Below, piece after piece: positions 27,766 through 40,900 of a stretch of DNA of 64,000 nucleotides. Every line of letters begins with the position of its first letter. The stretch's first letter is position 1. The notes under the pieces were generated by a model. It saw only the letters and a program-made list of their open reading frames with translations. It searched no databases and was not told the DNA's origin. Origin of the DNA: Marinobacter pelagius (GTDB taxonomy: Bacteria; Pseudomonadota; Gammaproteobacteria; Pseudomonadales; Oleiphilaceae). Both the position numbers and the translations under genes were made by a program. The stretch covers positions 176,295-240,294 of the forward strand of contig NZ_QNRO01000003.1 in NCBI RefSeq assembly GCF_003315345.1. The letters are read 5' to 3'.

Positions 27766-28629
27766 TCAGACCGAAGCCGCACCGCTCACAATCTCTGAAA
27801 TCTCTTGGGTGATGGCTGCCTGACGCGCCTTGTTATAAGCCAGCTGAAGTTCGTCGATAATGCTACCGGCGTTATCAGTTGCGCTCTTCATGGCGATCAT
27901 CCGGGCTGCCTGTTCACATGCCAGATTCTCTACCACACCCTGGTATACCTGGGATTCAATAAAACGTGGCAGAAGGCCATCGAGGATCTGCCTGGCATCG
28001 GGCTCGTAGAGATAATCCCACTGGTTCTTGATCTCTTCTTCGTCTTCACTCGGAGGCAGGGGCAGAAGCTGCTCCACCTTCGGGCTCTGGGTCATGGTGT
28101 TGACGAACTCGTTGCTTACCACGTAAAGGCGATCGATCTTGCCTTCCGAGAACGCGTCCAACATGACCTTGACGTTGCCGATGAGTTTTTCGGAGCTCGG
28201 GCTGTCACCCAGATGGGTCAATGCCGCAACGACGTTGCCGCCGTAGCTCCGGAAAAAGGAAGCCCCTTTCTGCCCGATGGCGCACAGATCGGTTTCGACC
28301 CCTTTTTCTTTCCACGCTTTCATTTCACGGACAAGCGCTTTGAACAGGTTGATGTTCAGACCACCGCAGAGGCCACGATCAGTCGACACCACGATATAGC
28401 CCACGCGCTTTACGTCGCGCTCGACCATGAACGGGTGCTTGTACTGAGCATTCGCCTTGGCAATGTGCCCGATCACCTGACGCATCTTGTCGGCATACGG
28501 GCGAGTCGCCTGCATGCGCTCCTGAGCCTTCCGCATCTTACTCGCAGCCACCATTTCCATGGCGCTGGTGATTTTCTGCGTGCTCTTGATGCTTGAAATC
28601 TGGTTACGTATTTCTTTGCCGACGGCCAT
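27766..28629 (-). CDS. atpG: ATP synthase gamma subunit
   Basis: A 287-residue gamma subunit, the central rotor shaft. The N-terminal helix ([33 protein letters not shown]) and the C-terminal helix ([42 protein letters not shown]) that form the coiled coil are typical, as is [11 protein letters not shown]. It sits between atpA and atpD as expected. Confidence 0.96.
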   Translation of the reverse strand: MAVGKEIRNQISSIKSTQKITSAMEMVAASKMRKAQERMQATRPYADKMRQVIGHIAKANAQYKHPFMVERDVKRVGYIVVSTDRGLCGGLNINLFKALVREMKAWKEKGVETDLCAIGQKGASFFRSYGGNVVAALTHLGDSPSSEKLIGNVKVMLDAFSEGKIDRLYVVSNEFVNTMTQSPKVEQLLPLPPSEDEEEIKNQWDYLYEPDARQILDGLLPRFIESQVYQGVVENLACEQAARMIAMKSATDNAGSIIDELQLAYNKARQAAITQEISEIVSGAASV

Positions 28630-28703
28630 AACTCACTGCCTTCTCAAGTTAGACACTCGTTGCTACGAAAGCGGCCCGCGACTGATGCCGCAGGCCCGAT
28701 TTC

Positions 28704-30248
28704 TTACCAGCTCTGAGTGGTCTTGAATTTCTCAAGTGCAGCTTTCAGGCCGGAAGCGATTTCGTCGTTGTAATCGCCCTTCTCGTTGATTTTGTCGAGG
28801 AGGTCTTTCTGCTCGGAGCGCATCCAGTCGAGCATCTGCGCTTCAAACTTAACCACCTTGTCGACATCAACGTCGTCCAGGAAGCCTTCGTTGGCTGCAA
28901 ACAGAACCGTGCCCATCTCAGCCACGGACATCGGGCTGTACTGGTTCTGCTTCATGAGTTCCGTAACACGCTGACCGTGCTCAAGCTGCTTACGGGTTGC
29001 TTCGTCGAGATCGGAAGCAAACTGGGCGAAAGCGGCCAGTTCACGATACTGGGCCAGGGCCAGACGGATGTTACCGCCGAGCTTCTTCATGATCTTGGTC
29101 TGGGCGGAACCACCTACCCGGGATACGGAGATACCGGCGTTCATCGCCGGACGGATGCCGGAGTTGAACAGGTTGGTTTCCAGGAAGATCTGGCCGTCGG
29201 TGATGGAGATCACGTTGGTCGGTACGAATGCGGAAACGTCACCGGCCTGGGTCTCGATGATCGGCAGGGCGGTCAGGGAACCGGTCTTGCCTTTCACTTC
29301 GCCGTTGGTGAACTCTTCTACGTAGTCAGCGTTAACGCGGGAAGCGCGCTCGAGCAGACGGGAGTGCAGGTAGAATACGTCACCCGGGTAAGCTTCACGG
29401 CCCGGCGGACGACGCAGCAGCAGGGAGATCTGGCGGTAAGCCACAGCCTGCTTGGACAGGTCGTCGTAAATGATCAGGGCGTCCTGACCACGGTCACGGA
29501 AGTATTCACCCATGGAGGTACCGGCGTACGGAGCCAGGAACTGCATGGAAGCAGGATCCGCAGCACCCGCGGCAACCACGATGGTGTGGTCCATGGCACC
29601 GTGCTCTTCGAGCTTACGTACCACAGCGGCGATGGAAGACTGCTTCTGGCCAACGGCAACGTAGATACACTTGATGCCGGTGTCCTTCTGGTTGATGATC
29701 GCGTCGATCGCAACCGCAGTCTTACCGATCTGACGGTCACCGATGATCAGCTCACGCTGACCGCGACCGATCGGCACCATGGTATCGATGGCTTTCAGAC
29801 CGGTCTGGACCGGCTCGTCAACGGACTGACGAGCGATAACGCCAGGTGCAACCTTCTCGACCGGGGAGGTCAGCTCGGTGCCCAGATCGCCCTTGCCGTC
29901 GATCGGATTACCCAGGGCGTCAACCACACGACCCATCAGCTCCGGACCTACCGGAACTTCCAGGATGCGGCCGGTACAACGAACCTTCTGACCTTCGGCC
30001 AGATCTTCGTAGTCACCCAGTACAACCGCACCAACGGAATCACGCTCCAGGTTCAGAGCCATGCCGAAAGTGCCGTTGGCGAATTCAATCATCTCACCGT
30101 ACATAACGTCAGCGAGACCGTGGATCAGCACGATACCGTCAGAAACGGACAGGATCGTACCTTCGTTCTTTGCTTCGGAAGAGATATCGAGCTTTTCGAT
30201 TCTCTTCTTGATGATGTCACTGATCTCGGATGGATTCAGTTGCTGCAT
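28704..30248 (-). CDS. atpA: ATP synthase alpha subunit
   Basis: A 514-residue alpha subunit, full length. Features: N-terminal [19 protein letters not shown], the nucleotide-binding loop [52 protein letters not shown], and [29 protein letters not shown] with the alpha-arginine. It holds non-catalytic nucleotide sites and contributes the arginine finger to beta. Confidence 0.97.
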   Translation of the reverse strand: MQQLNPSEISDIIKKRIEKLDISSEAKNEGTILSVSDGIVLIHGLADVMYGEMIEFANGTFGMALNLERDSVGAVVLGDYEDLAEGQKVRCTGRILEVPVGPELMGRVVDALGNPIDGKGDLGTELTSPVEKVAPGVIARQSVDEPVQTGLKAIDTMVPIGRGQRELIIGDRQIGKTAVAIDAIINQKDTGIKCIYVAVGQKQSSIAAVVRKLEEHGAMDHTIVVAAGAADPASMQFLAPYAGTSMGEYFRDRGQDALIIYDDLSKQAVAYRQISLLLRRPPGREAYPGDVFYLHSRLLERASRVNADYVEEFTNGEVKGKTGSLTALPIIETQAGDVSAFVPTNVISITDGQIFLETNLFNSGIRPAMNAGISVSRVGGSAQTKIMKKLGGNIRLALAQYRELAAFAQFASDLDEATRKQLEHGQRVTELMKQNQYSPMSVAEMGTVLFAANEGFLDDVDVDKVVKFEAQMLDWMRSEQKDLLDKINEKGDYNDEIASGLKAALEKFKTTQSW

Positions 30249-30276
30249 GCCAATATCCTCAAACCTTGTGCTGAAA

Positions 30277-30813
30277 TCAGGAGCCCAGAGCGTCGGCCAG
30301 CTTGTTTAGCTTTCCGCGTACAGATGCGTCAATGACCATATCGCCGGTGCGGATGATCACACCGCCAATCAGAGACTTGTCCAGTGACGCTGCGAGTGAC
30401 ACTTTCCGCTCGAGTTTTTCGGAGAGCGCCTGGGCGAGCTTCTGTTGCTGTTCGTCCGTCAGCTCGAATGCGGCGGTGACGTCGATATCAACAGTGCGCT
30501 CCAGATCAGCCCGGTATGTGTTGAAGAGCGCTGCAATCTCAGGAAGAAGAGTCAGCCGGCGGTTTTCTGCCAGTACAGCGAAGAAATTGCGAACCTGTTC
30601 GGTGACGCCGTCCTCGACGACCTCCAGAATCAGCTCGGCTTTCTTCTGCTCCTCCAGACCCGGATTCGCGAGAAGCTGTCGAATGTCTTCATTCGCGGTG
30701 ACCTGTCCGGCAATCGTCAGCACCTGGGACCACTCAGCCAGCTCTTTATGCTCCTGGGCGGCTGCAAATGCTGCTTTCGCGTATGGACGGGCCAGCGTTC
30801 TCAGTTCTGCCAT
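30277..30813 (-). CDS. atpH: ATP synthase delta subunit
   Basis: A 178-residue delta (OSCP) subunit: N-terminal helical bundle beginning [26 protein letters not shown] and the C-terminal part [44 protein letters not shown], which is the family signature. It attaches the peripheral stalk to the top of F1. It lies between atpF and atpA, spacing 15 and 28 bases. Confidence 0.95.
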   Translation of the reverse strand: MAELRTLARPYAKAAFAAAQEHKELAEWSQVLTIAGQVTANEDIRQLLANPGLEEQKKAELILEVVEDGVTEQVRNFFAVLAENRRLTLLPEIAALFNTYRADLERTVDIDVTAAFELTDEQQQKLAQALSEKLERKVSLAASLDKSLIGGVIIRTGDMVIDASVRGKLNKLADALGS

Positions 30814-30828
30814 GATGAACCTCGCCGT

Positions 30829-31299
30829 TTAAAGTTCTGCCGCCAGTTTTTCCAACATCTCGTTGTGCTTGGAGGCATCGACAGAGGTTTCCAGGATCTT
30901 CTCAGCACCGGCGACAGCGATTGCGGCAATTTCTGCACGCAGGGCGTCACGAGCCTGATTACGCTCCTGTTCAATTTCGGCCTTGGCCTGCTCAATCAGC
31001 TTCTGGCCTTCCTTGCGGGCGTCATCCTTGGATGCTTCCACAATCTGGGCCGCACGCTTGTTGGCCTGCTCAATCAGGGCCGCAGCCTGCTGCTTGGCTT
31101 CACGCAGTTCCTGAGCTGACTTTTCCTGAGCCAGTTCCAGATCGCGCGCAGCACGGTCTGAAGCAGCCAGGCCGTCAGCGATCTTCTTTTGACGCTCCTG
31201 CAGTGCGGCCATGATTGGCGGCCACACATACTTCATGCAGAAGACGACAAAGATAAAGAACGCGATGGCTTGACCAATCATCGTCAAATTAATGTTCAC
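30829..31299 (-). CDS. atpF: ATP synthase b subunit
   Basis: A 156-residue peripheral stalk subunit. It starts at GTG 31299 with AGAGGTGAAGAC upstream; [33 protein letters not shown] is the usual single membrane anchor. The remaining 120 residues form a long Ala/Glu/Lys/Gln-rich coiled coil. It joins subunit a in the membrane to delta on F1. It aligns end to end with E. coli AtpF, so the GTG start is secure. Confidence 0.95.
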   Translation of the reverse strand: MNINLTMIGQAIAFFIFVVFCMKYVWPPIMAALQERQKKIADGLAASDRAARDLELAQEKSAQELREAKQQAAALIEQANKRAAQIVEASKDDARKEGQKLIEQAKAEIEQERNQARDALRAEIAAIAVAGAEKILETSVDASKHNEMLEKLAAEL

Positions 31300-31367
31300 G
31301 TCTTCACCTCTCGCCTGTTTTGTTAAGAATCATCTGACCGGGGTAAAGCCCCCGGCTGGCGACTCGA

Positions 31368-31643
<276 letters not shown>

Positions 31644-31698
31644 TTAGGTTTTCAGTTTAAGGGTTTAGGGTTTAAGACTACGGTTCAATGCTGTCCGA

Positions 31699-32989
<1,291 letters not shown>

Positions 32990-33066
32990 GTTTTTCCCGG
33001 GAATTCGGTGTTTTCGACTCGATTCGGTCTAAAAAATGAACAAATACACCGATACAAGCGCCGCAG

Positions 33067-33095
33067 ATTATATGTGTTCAATGTGCACGAATCAA
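33067..33095 (-). promoter_or_regulatory. Sigma-70 promoter of the atp operon
   Basis: On the minus strand TTGATT (33090-33095) and TATAAT (33067-33072) are separated by exactly 17 bases, a near-consensus housekeeping promoter. It lies about 78 bases upstream of the atpI start, with nothing else between, and points into the ATP synthase genes. Confidence 0.8.
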
Positions 33096-33207
33096 CAAAT
33101 CCGACCGCGGCATGGCAGCCCAAATGACGCGAAATCAGTGGCGTTTGCGCCCATTGGACAGAAATAGGTGCAGGAACAAAATTTGAACACTACATGTTGT
33201 GTAATTA

Positions 33208-33233
33208 ACCCCCTGGGGACTTTCGTAGGGGGT
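33208..33233 (-). terminator. Stem-loop downstream of parB
   Basis: ACCCCCT (33208-33214) pairs with AGGGGGT (33227-33233) around a 12-base loop about 25 bases after the parB stop on the minus strand. The sequence after it (TAATTACAC) has only a weak T content. It probably ends the mnmG-rsmG-parA-parB unit before the atp promoter. Confidence 0.55.
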
Positions 33234-33257
33234 CGAAAAGAGTAGGGAAAATTCTGG

Positions 33258-34133
33258 CTACTTGATATGGCCCAGAATGCCATCGAGCTCGTCCAGGGAG
33301 CTGTATTCGATCACCAGTTTGCCCTTGCCACGCTGACCGTGATTGATGGAGACCCGGGCCCCGAGACGCTCAGCCAGATCGTCCTGCAAGGCCCTTATAT
33401 TGGGATCAATGGCACCCTTGTCTTTCGACTTGCCCTCGGACGACTGTTGCTGGACCCGCCGCACCAGCGCTTCGGTCTGGCGCACCGAGAGGGACTTGGC
33501 CACCACCTGACGGGCTACCTGCATCTGCAGTTCCGGGGGCAGGGTCAGCATGGCCCGGCCGTGGCCCATTTCCAGGTCACCGTGTTCGAGCATCAACCGG
33601 ACATCCTCGGTCAGCCCGATCAATCGCAGCAGATTGGTGATGGTGGTCCGGGACTTACCCACAGCCTCGGCGACCTGGGCCTGGGTCAGTCCGAACTCGT
33701 CCTGCAGGCGCTGCAGGGCAAAGGCTTCCTCAATGGGATTGAGGTTCTCGCGCTGGATGTTCTCGATCAGCGCCATGGCGATGGCGGCTTCATCGGGCAC
33801 ATCCCGGATGATGGCAGGCAGGCTGTCGAGTTCGGCAATCTGGGCCGCCCGCCAGCGGCGCTCACCGGCAATCAGCTCAAAGCGACCCTCGGCGATGGGG
33901 CGAACCACCACCGGCTGCATCACCCCCTGTTGGCGGATGGAATCGGCCAGTTCCTGCAGGGCAGCGGGATCCATGTCCCGGCGGGGCTGGTAACGGCCAC
34001 GCTGGACCAGATCGATCGGGATCTCGCGCAGCTCACCGTCGTGGTCCTTCACCTCCTGGTTCAGGTTGACCTTTGAACCCTGCAGCAGGGCTCCCAGTCC
34101 ACGCTCACCCAATCCTCGTTTCTTCGCCGCCAT
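33258..34133 (-). CDS. parB: Chromosome-partitioning protein ParB
   Basis: A 291-residue ParB/Spo0J protein. The N-terminal stretch MAAKKRGLGERGLGALLQ, the CTPase/ParB domain with GRYQPRRDMDPAALQELADSIRQQGVMQPVVVRP and GERRWRAA, and the helix-turn-helix (LTQAQVAEAVGKSRTTITNLLRLIGL) are clear. It binds parS sites near the origin and loads SMC. I chose ATG 34133 because the family usually begins MAxKKRGLG; ATG 34145 is an alternative, and neither has an ideal Shine-Dalgarno spacing. No perfect parS site was seen in the window. Confidence 0.93.
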   Translation of the reverse strand: MAAKKRGLGERGLGALLQGSKVNLNQEVKDHDGELREIPIDLVQRGRYQPRRDMDPAALQELADSIRQQGVMQPVVVRPIAEGRFELIAGERRWRAAQIAELDSLPAIIRDVPDEAAIAMALIENIQRENLNPIEEAFALQRLQDEFGLTQAQVAEAVGKSRTTITNLLRLIGLTEDVRLMLEHGDLEMGHGRAMLTLPPELQMQVARQVVAKSLSVRQTEALVRRVQQQSSEGKSKDKGAIDPNIRALQDDLAERLGARVSINHGQRGKGKLVIEYSSLDELDGILGHIK

Positions 34134-34193
34134 GGTGTCTGTCATTCTTCCCGTTGAAAAGCGTTGTGTATCGTGTGCCAACGGCCCGGTATG

Positions 34194-34988
34194 TTACACC
34201 GCAACCGGCTCGGATGTCTTTTTCGAGCCATGGCGGCGAACCATTTCCCCGGCCAGAGCCAGGTAGGCCACGGCGCCCTTGGAGGCACGATCATACTTCA
34301 GGGCCGGCAGACCATAACTGGGCGCTTCCGCCAGGCGGACATTGCGGGGAATCACGGCACGATAGACCTTATCACCGAAAAACTCCGCCAGCTGGGCGGA
34401 TACATCCAGGGTCAGGCTGTTGCGCGGATCGTACATGGTGCGCAGCAGGCCCTCGATCTCCAGGTTCGGATTCACGGTTTCCTGGATCTGCTCCACCGTG
34501 TTCATCAGCGCCGCCAGACCCTCCAGGGCATAGTACTCGCACTGCATGGGAATCAGCACGGAATCTGCAGCCGACAGGGCGTTCACCGTTAACAGGTTCA
34601 AGGACGGCGGACAGTCAATCAGAATGTAATCATAACGGTCCCGGATACTGTTCAGGGACAGACGCAGACGGTGTTCCCGGCCAATCTCGTTCATCAGCTC
34701 CACTTCCGCCGCGGTCAGGTCGCCGTTGGCCGGAAGCAGGTCGAACCCGCCGTTCTCCACGGTGACAATCACATCAGCCGGAGTCGCGCGCTTGGTCAGG
34801 ACATCATAACCAGACAACTCCAGGGCATTCTTGTCCACACCACTGCCCATGGTGGCGTTGCCCTGCGGGTCCATATCCACCAGCAGCACCCGCCGCTTGG
34901 TTGCAGCCAGGGAGGCAGCCAGGTTGACGCAGGTGGTGGTCTTGCCCACACCGCCTTTCTGATTGGTCACTGCAATCACGCGCGCCAT
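34194..34988 (-). CDS. parA: Chromosome-partitioning ATPase ParA (Soj)
   Basis: A 264-residue ParA with the deviant Walker A motif NQKGGVGKTTTCVNLAASLA, LVDMDPQGNATMG (Walker A' region) and IDCPPSLNLLTVNAL. It acts with ParB to move replication-origin regions. It ends 60 bases before parB and begins 20 bases after rsmG, in the order mnmG-rsmG-parA-parB that is common near proteobacterial origins. Confidence 0.95.
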   Translation of the reverse strand: MARVIAVTNQKGGVGKTTTCVNLAASLAATKRRVLLVDMDPQGNATMGSGVDKNALELSGYDVLTKRATPADVIVTVENGGFDLLPANGDLTAAEVELMNEIGREHRLRLSLNSIRDRYDYILIDCPPSLNLLTVNALSAADSVLIPMQCEYYALEGLAALMNTVEQIQETVNPNLEIEGLLRTMYDPRNSLTLDVSAQLAEFFGDKVYRAVIPRNVRLAEAPSYGLPALKYDRASKGAVAYLALAGEMVRRHGSKKTSEPVAV

Positions 34989-35008
34989 GTTTTGCCTCCT
35001 GTTGCGGG

Positions 35009-35653
35009 TTACCGGGAATGCTCTGCCCGGGCAACGACCAGCAAATGCCGCTCGCCATCTGCGCCGGGGACCTTCAGGGAATGGCTGGATTTTACCTGCC
35101 AGCCGACCGGAAGGGCAGCTACCTCATCATCCGGAAACTGACCTTTCATGGCAAGGAACTCGCCCTCATTGTCCAGTAACGAGCCGCACCAGGTCACCAG
35201 GTTATCCAGAGCCGTGAAGGCCCGGCTGCTGATTTGGGTAAAGGGCTGCTCAGGCTGGCAGTCCTCGGCCCGGCCATGGATCACGTCAACGTTGTCCAGC
35301 CCCAGTTCCAGTACACACTGGTTCAGGAAGCGGGTCTTCTTCCCATTGCTGTCGAGCAGGGTGAAGCGCTTGCCCGGCAGGGCGATGGCCAGGGGAATAC
35401 CCGGCAGACCTCCACCAGCACCAACATCGAGCAGGTGGTCCGTGGTGATCCAGGGCAGAATGCTCAGGCTGTCCAGCAGCTGGCGCGAAACCATCACCCG
35501 CTCATCACGCACGGCGGTCAGGTTATACGCCTTGTTCCATTTGTTGAGCAAAGCCAGAAAGGCCAACAGCTGTTGCTGCTGGCCGTCGGTCAGGGACAGA
35601 TTCATCTCGGCCAGCCCGTCCCGGAGCTGGCGTTGCCAGAGTGCTTGCGTCAT
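35009..35653 (-). CDS. rsmG: 16S rRNA (guanine527-N7)-methyltransferase
   Basis: A 214-residue SAM-dependent methyltransferase (formerly GidB). Motifs: NKWNKAYNLTAVRDERVMVSRQLLDSLSI, the SAM-binding loop LLDVGAGGGLPGIPLAIALP and SRAFTALDNLV. It methylates G527 in 16S rRNA; loss of it gives low-level streptomycin resistance in other species. It begins ten bases after the mnmG stop. Confidence 0.95.
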   Translation of the reverse strand: MTQALWQRQLRDGLAEMNLSLTDGQQQQLLAFLALLNKWNKAYNLTAVRDERVMVSRQLLDSLSILPWITTDHLLDVGAGGGLPGIPLAIALPGKRFTLLDSNGKKTRFLNQCVLELGLDNVDVIHGRAEDCQPEQPFTQISSRAFTALDNLVTWCGSLLDNEGEFLAMKGQFPDDEVAALPVGWQVKSSHSLKVPGADGERHLLVVARAEHSR

Positions 35654-35662
35654 GGGCCAGGC

Positions 35663-37549
35663 TCAGGCGCTCTGCTTGCGCAGCAGATCCCGCTTTTTCA
35701 GGTGCACCAGGATCTGGCTCACCGCCGCCGGGGTAACACCCTGGATACGGGAGGCCTGGGCCACGGTCTCCGGCCGCACGTCCTTGAGCTTCTGCTTGAT
35801 CTCATTGGACAGCCCGCCGATCACGTCGTAGTCCAGGTCGATGGGCAGGGCGGTGTTCTCGTTCTTGCGCAGGCGCTCGATCTCGTCCGCCTGGCGGGAG
35901 ATGTAGCCCTCGTACTTGATCTCGATTTCCACCTGATCCGCCACGTTCGGATCGTCGGCCCGTTTGCCGCCAATCTCGGCAATCTGGTCGTAGGCAATCT
36001 CCGGACGACGCAGCAGTTCCGCCAGGGACTGGTCCCGGGTCATGGGCTGTTTCAGAAAACCGTTGGCGCGCTCGCCGGCCTCGGTGTTCGGGTGGATCCG
36101 GGTGGATTCCAGGCGGCTGCGTTCTTTGGTGATGCCTTCCCGTTTGTCGTTGAACTTCTGCCAGCGGTTATCATCTACCAGGCCCAGCTTGCGGCCGGTC
36201 TCGGTCAGGCGCAGGTCGGCGTTGTCTTCGCGCAGGATCAGCCGGTATTCGGCACGGCTGGTGAACATGCGATATGGCTCACTGGTACCCATGGTGATCA
36301 GGTCGTCCACCAGCACGCCGAGATAGGCTTCATCCCGGCGCGGGTACCATTCGTCCTTCTCCTGGGCACGCAGGGAGGCGTTGATGCCCGCCAGCAGGCC
36401 CTGGGCGCCAGCTTCTTCGTAACCGGTGGTGCCGTTGATCTGGCCGGCAAAGTACAGGCCCTGGATGAACTTGGTTTCCAGGGTGTGGCGCAGGTCCTGC
36501 GGGTTCAGGTAATCGTATTCGATGGCGTAGCCCGGCCGGGTGATGTGGGCGTTCTCGAACCCTGGAATGGAGTGTACTGCGGCCAGCTGGATATCGAAGG
36601 GCAGGCTGGTGGAGATGCCGTTCGGATACAGTTCGTTGGTGGTCAGGCCCTCGGGCTCCACGAAAATCTGGTGTGAATCCTTATCCGCGAACCGGTTTAC
36701 CTTGTCCTCGATGGACGGGCAGTAGCGCGGGCCCACCCCCTCGATGCTGCCGGCAAACATCGGTGAGCGGTCAAAACCGCTGCGGATGATGTCGTGGGTC
36801 TGCTCGGTGGTACGGGTCACGTAGCAGCAGACCTGCTCGGGGTGCTCGTCCCGGCTACCGATGAAGGACATCACCGGGATCGGATTGTCGCCCCATTGCT
36901 TGTCCATGACCGAGAAATCCACAGAGCGGGCATCGATCCGGGGCGGGGTGCCGGTTTTCAGGCGGCCGACGTTGAACGGCAGTTCGCGCAGGCGTTTGGC
37001 CAGGGCGTTGGCCGGCGCATCCCCGGCGCGGCCGCCGGAGTGGTGCTGCATGCCAATGTGGATAACCCCGCCAAGGAAGGTGCCGGTGGTCAACACCACG
37101 GTTTTGGCGTTGAAACGGATGCCGGTCTGGGTCACGACACCGGTCACCTGGTCGTTTTCCACAACCAGATCGTCCGCCGCCTGCTGGAACAGAGTCAGGT
37201 TTGGCTGGTTCTCCAGTACGTGGCGGATGGCCGCCTTGTACAGAACCCGGTCCGCCTGGGCGCGGGTGGCACGCACCGCCGGGCCCTTGCGGCTGTTCAG
37301 GACCCGGAACTGGATACCGGCCTTATCGGTGGCACGAGCCATGGCACCACCGAGAGCGTCGATTTCCTTCACCAGATGGCTCTTGCCGATTCCGCCGATA
37401 GCCGGGTTACAGGACATCTGGCCCAGGGTCTCAATGTTGTGGGTCAGCAGCAGGGTTTGCGAACCCATGCGCGCTGCCGCCAGCGCGGCTTCGGTACCGG
37501 CGTGGCCACCACCAATGACAATGACATCGAAACGGGTCGGAAACTCCAC
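35663..37549 (-). CDS. mnmG: tRNA uridine-5-carboxymethylaminomethyl modification enzyme MnmG
   Basis: A 628-residue FAD protein (formerly GidA). FAD-binding [48 protein letters not shown] and the C-terminal helical domain are intact. With MnmE it modifies the wobble uridine of several tRNAs. The start is GTG 37549, supported by GAGG six bases upstream. MnmE usually lies just upstream in relatives; here the upstream side is a long non-coding gap followed by an efflux operon. Confidence 0.96.
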   Translation of the reverse strand: MEFPTRFDVIVIGGGHAGTEAALAAARMGSQTLLLTHNIETLGQMSCNPAIGGIGKSHLVKEIDALGGAMARATDKAGIQFRVLNSRKGPAVRATRAQADRVLYKAAIRHVLENQPNLTLFQQAADDLVVENDQVTGVVTQTGIRFNAKTVVLTTGTFLGGVIHIGMQHHSGGRAGDAPANALAKRLRELPFNVGRLKTGTPPRIDARSVDFSVMDKQWGDNPIPVMSFIGSRDEHPEQVCCYVTRTTEQTHDIIRSGFDRSPMFAGSIEGVGPRYCPSIEDKVNRFADKDSHQIFVEPEGLTTNELYPNGISTSLPFDIQLAAVHSIPGFENAHITRPGYAIEYDYLNPQDLRHTLETKFIQGLYFAGQINGTTGYEEAGAQGLLAGINASLRAQEKDEWYPRRDEAYLGVLVDDLITMGTSEPYRMFTSRAEYRLILREDNADLRLTETGRKLGLVDDNRWQKFNDKREGITKERSRLESTRIHPNTEAGERANGFLKQPMTRDQSLAELLRRPEIAYDQIAEIGGKRADDPNVADQVEIEIKYEGYISRQADEIERLRKNENTALPIDLDYDVIGGLSNEIKQKLKDVRPETVAQASRIQGVTPAAVSQILVHLKKRDLLRKQSA

Positions 37550-37936
37550 TCTTCACCTCGGAAATCGGGGGATAAAAACAGGGCGGCGAGTATAACGCCT
37601 CGCCGTGGAAAATGCAGTCAGGATGTGCAAATTTTAACCAGACTCAGCGACACTTGAAAGTCACCGTGCAAGAGCACTTGTTGATAACCGGCGGAATCGA
37701 CCCGAATCTGTATAAGTAATAGCCGAAATTTTTGCTTTTTCAGTGGCTTGGAAGACTCTTCTCAGAAAAGTTTCCAAAAAGTTATCCACAGATTTAAGAG
37801 CTTGCCGTTAAGCCGAAAAAGCTCCTTAACTTATTGTTTTAATTAATTTCTATAAAATGAATCCAGAGGTTATCCGCGGTTTGTTCATTTATTTTTCCAC
37901 AGAATTCTTTGGATTCGACGAATCAGATGTGCCAGT
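37550..37936. other. Non-coding gap with DnaA-box-like sequences: candidate origin element
   Basis: No gene is seen in these 387 bp. A perfect DnaA box TTATCCACA lies at 37782-37790. One-mismatch forms lie at 37893-37901 (TTTTCCACA) and 37679-37687 (reverse of TTATCAACA), and a two-mismatch form TTATCCGCG at 37870-37878. Between them, at about 37826-37860, is the most A/T-rich stretch of the gap, as expected for an unwinding element. A GATTCG/CGAATC inverted repeat sits at 37912-37924. The setting next to mnmG matches the position of oriC in enterics; in pseudomonads oriC is beside dnaA instead. The gap must also carry the mnmG promoter. Confidence 0.45.
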
Positions 37937-40900
37937 TCAGAAATCATCCGCACGTTTTTGCGGTGCCGTCGCCAACCCGGCGCCGCCCGCCTGGCCGGCG
38001 GCGAGGCGCTCGAGTTCCACTTCCACCGCATTGGTGGACTTGGCGAACCGGGCCAGGAGGTTATAGAGCACCGGAATCAGGAACAGGGTGAGGGTGGTGG
38101 CGAACAGTAAACCGCCCAAGATCACCATACCGATAGCGGCCCGGCTCTCGGCGCCGGCGCCGGTGGCAATCACCAGCGGTACGGCACCGAACACGGTGGA
38201 GATGGTGGTCATCAGGACCGGTCGGAAACGCAGCACCGCGCCCTCGAGGATCGCTTCCCGGACCTCATAGCCCTTGTCCCGGAGCTGGTTGGCAAACTCC
38301 ACGATCAGTATCCCGTTCTTGGCCATCAACCCCAGCAGCATGATGATCCCGATCTGGCTGTAGATATTCAGGCTGATCCCCGACCAGAACAGGGCCAGCA
38401 GGGCCCCGGTCACCGCCAGCGGCACCGTCAGCATGATAATCAGCGGGTGGATCCAGCTTTCGAACTGGGCGGCCAGCACCAGGAACACGATCACGAAGGC
38501 CAGGCCAAAAGTCACGTAGATGGCGTTGGAGGATTCCTCGAATTCCCGGGACAGGCCCTGGTAGCTGGTTCGCGCCTCCGGCGGCAGGTTATCCACAGCC
38601 AGGTTGTTGAGGTAGGTCAGCGCCGAGCCGAGATCATAACCATCGGCCAGGGAGGCACTGATCACCACCGCCGGCAGCCGGTCAATCCGGCGCAGGTCCG
38701 GGTTGGCACCGATTTCCTCCACCGATACCAGGGCCTGCAGGGGAATCAGGGTACCCCCTTCCCGCGGGCGCAGGAAAATCTGCCCCAGATCTGCCGGTGT
38801 GGCGCGATCCGCTTCGGTGGCCTGGATAATGACATCGTACTCCCGGCCCCGGTCCAGGTAGGTGGTGACCTGGCGGGACGCCAGCATGGTCTGCAGGGTC
38901 AGGCCGACATCCTCGACGGTGATATCCAGGTCCGCCGCCCGTTCCCGGTCGATGTTGACCCGCAGTTCCGGGCGGGTCAGTTCGAAATCCGTCTCCAGGT
39001 TGAGCAGGTTCGGGTTCTCCTTGGCCCGCTCGACAATCTCTTCGCTCCAGGCCTGCACCGACTCGTAGTCAGGGCCGGCGACCACAAATTCGACCGGCTG
39101 GCTGAAGCCCCGCTGGCCCAGGCCCGGCGGGTTCACGGCCACGGTCCGGATCCCGGAGATGTCACTGAGCTTCTGGCGGATCTCGCTGGTCACCTGTTGC
39201 TGCTTGATGTCCCGTTGTTCCCAGGGCACCAGGCCCATGATCATGAAAGCGTTATCTTCCTCGTCCCGGAAACCGACGATGGACAACAACCGGTTGGCAA
39301 TACCCTCCTCAAGGTAAGGCAGCAGCTTCTCCTCGGCCTTGCGCACGTAATGGTCAGTGAATTCCACAGTGGAGCCGCGGGGGGCGCTGGTGGGCATGAT
39401 GATGACACCCCGGTCCTCGGTCGGTGCCAGCTCCTGAGGCAGTTTCGGATAGATGACGGCCGCGACCACAAGCCCCGCGATGCCCAGGCCGATGAGCAGG
39501 CCCGGCTGGCGCAGGGAAAAGCGAAGCAAACGCTCGTAACCGTGGGTCAGGCCATTCAGGACCTTCTCACTGGCCGCCCAGAGCCGGTGCCCCTCGGCGG
39601 ATTCCGGGCTGTGCCGCAGCCACTTGGAACAGAGCATGGGCGCCAGGGTCAGGGCCACCAGGCTGGAAAACACCACGGCTGCGGCGAGGGTGAAACCGAA
39701 CTCCGCGAACAACCGGCCGACGTTGCCGCCCATGAACGAGATGGGCACGAACACCGCCACCAGGGTCAGGGTGGTAGCAATAACCGCGAAGGCAACCTGT
39801 TTCGCGCCCCGATAGGCGGCGAGCAAGGGCGGCTCGCCCTCGTCAATCCGGCGCTGGATGTTCTCCAGCATGACGATCGCATCATCCACCACCAGACCGA
39901 TAGCCAGAATCACCGCCAGCAGGGTCAGAACGTTGATGGAAAACCCGAGGAAGCCCAGGCCGATGAAGGCACCGATCACCGCAACGGGAATGGTCACGGC
40001 CGGAATCAGGGTTGCCCGCCAGGAGCGCAGGAACAGGAAGATCACCAGGATGACCAGGGACACGGCGATGGCCAGGGTGGTCACCACCTCCTTGATCGAG
40101 GCCCGGATGAAGATGGATTCGTCGTAGCTCTCGGCGATGGTGACTTCCGGCGGCAGGGTTTCCCGGATCCGGTCCAGCTCGGCCCGAACGCCATCCGACA
40201 CCGCCACGGTGTTGGCCTTGGACTGGCGGATGATGCCCATGCCGATGGCGGTTTCACCGTTGGCCCGCAGCCGGCTGACATCCGACTCTACCCCCATCTG
40301 GACGTTGGCCACCTCACCAAGACGTAACAGGTCGTTGCCGTTGCGCCGAATCACCAGCTCCCGGAACTGTTCGACTGTGGATAACCTGCCCTCGGCCCGC
40401 ACCGTAAAATTGCGGGTGGAGGAATCTACCGAGCCGGCCGGCAGTTCCACGTTGTTGGCGCGCAGCGCCCGCTCCACTTCAGCCACGGTGATGTTCCGGG
40501 CCGCCAGCCGCTCGCGATCAAGCCAGACCCGGATGGCGTACCGGCGCTCACCGCCGATGCGAACATCCGCCACCCCGTCGAGTACCGATAACCGGTCCGC
40601 AAGTACCCGGTCGGCAAAATCGCTGAGCTCGGCACTGTCCCAGACCTGGCTTCTCAAAGTTATCCACATCATCGGCCGGGCATCGGAATCGGCCTTGCGC
40701 ACCACCGGTGCATCGGCCTCGTCGGGCAGCTGGTTGGCCACCCGGGAGACGGCATCGCGCACATCGTTGGCGGCGATATCCACATCCCGGGAAATATTGA
40801 ATTCAATGCTGGTGCGGGATTCGCCCTGCTCGGTGGAAGACTCGATGGAGCGGATGCCTTCGATGCCACTGATGGCCCCCTCGATCACCTGGGTGATCTG

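Noticed and set aside
38447..40327. A 626-codon open frame on the plus strand inside the RND pump gene.
   Set aside because: It mirrors the pump frame; the translation is rich in Gln, Gly and His and lacks any known motif. The pump is certain.
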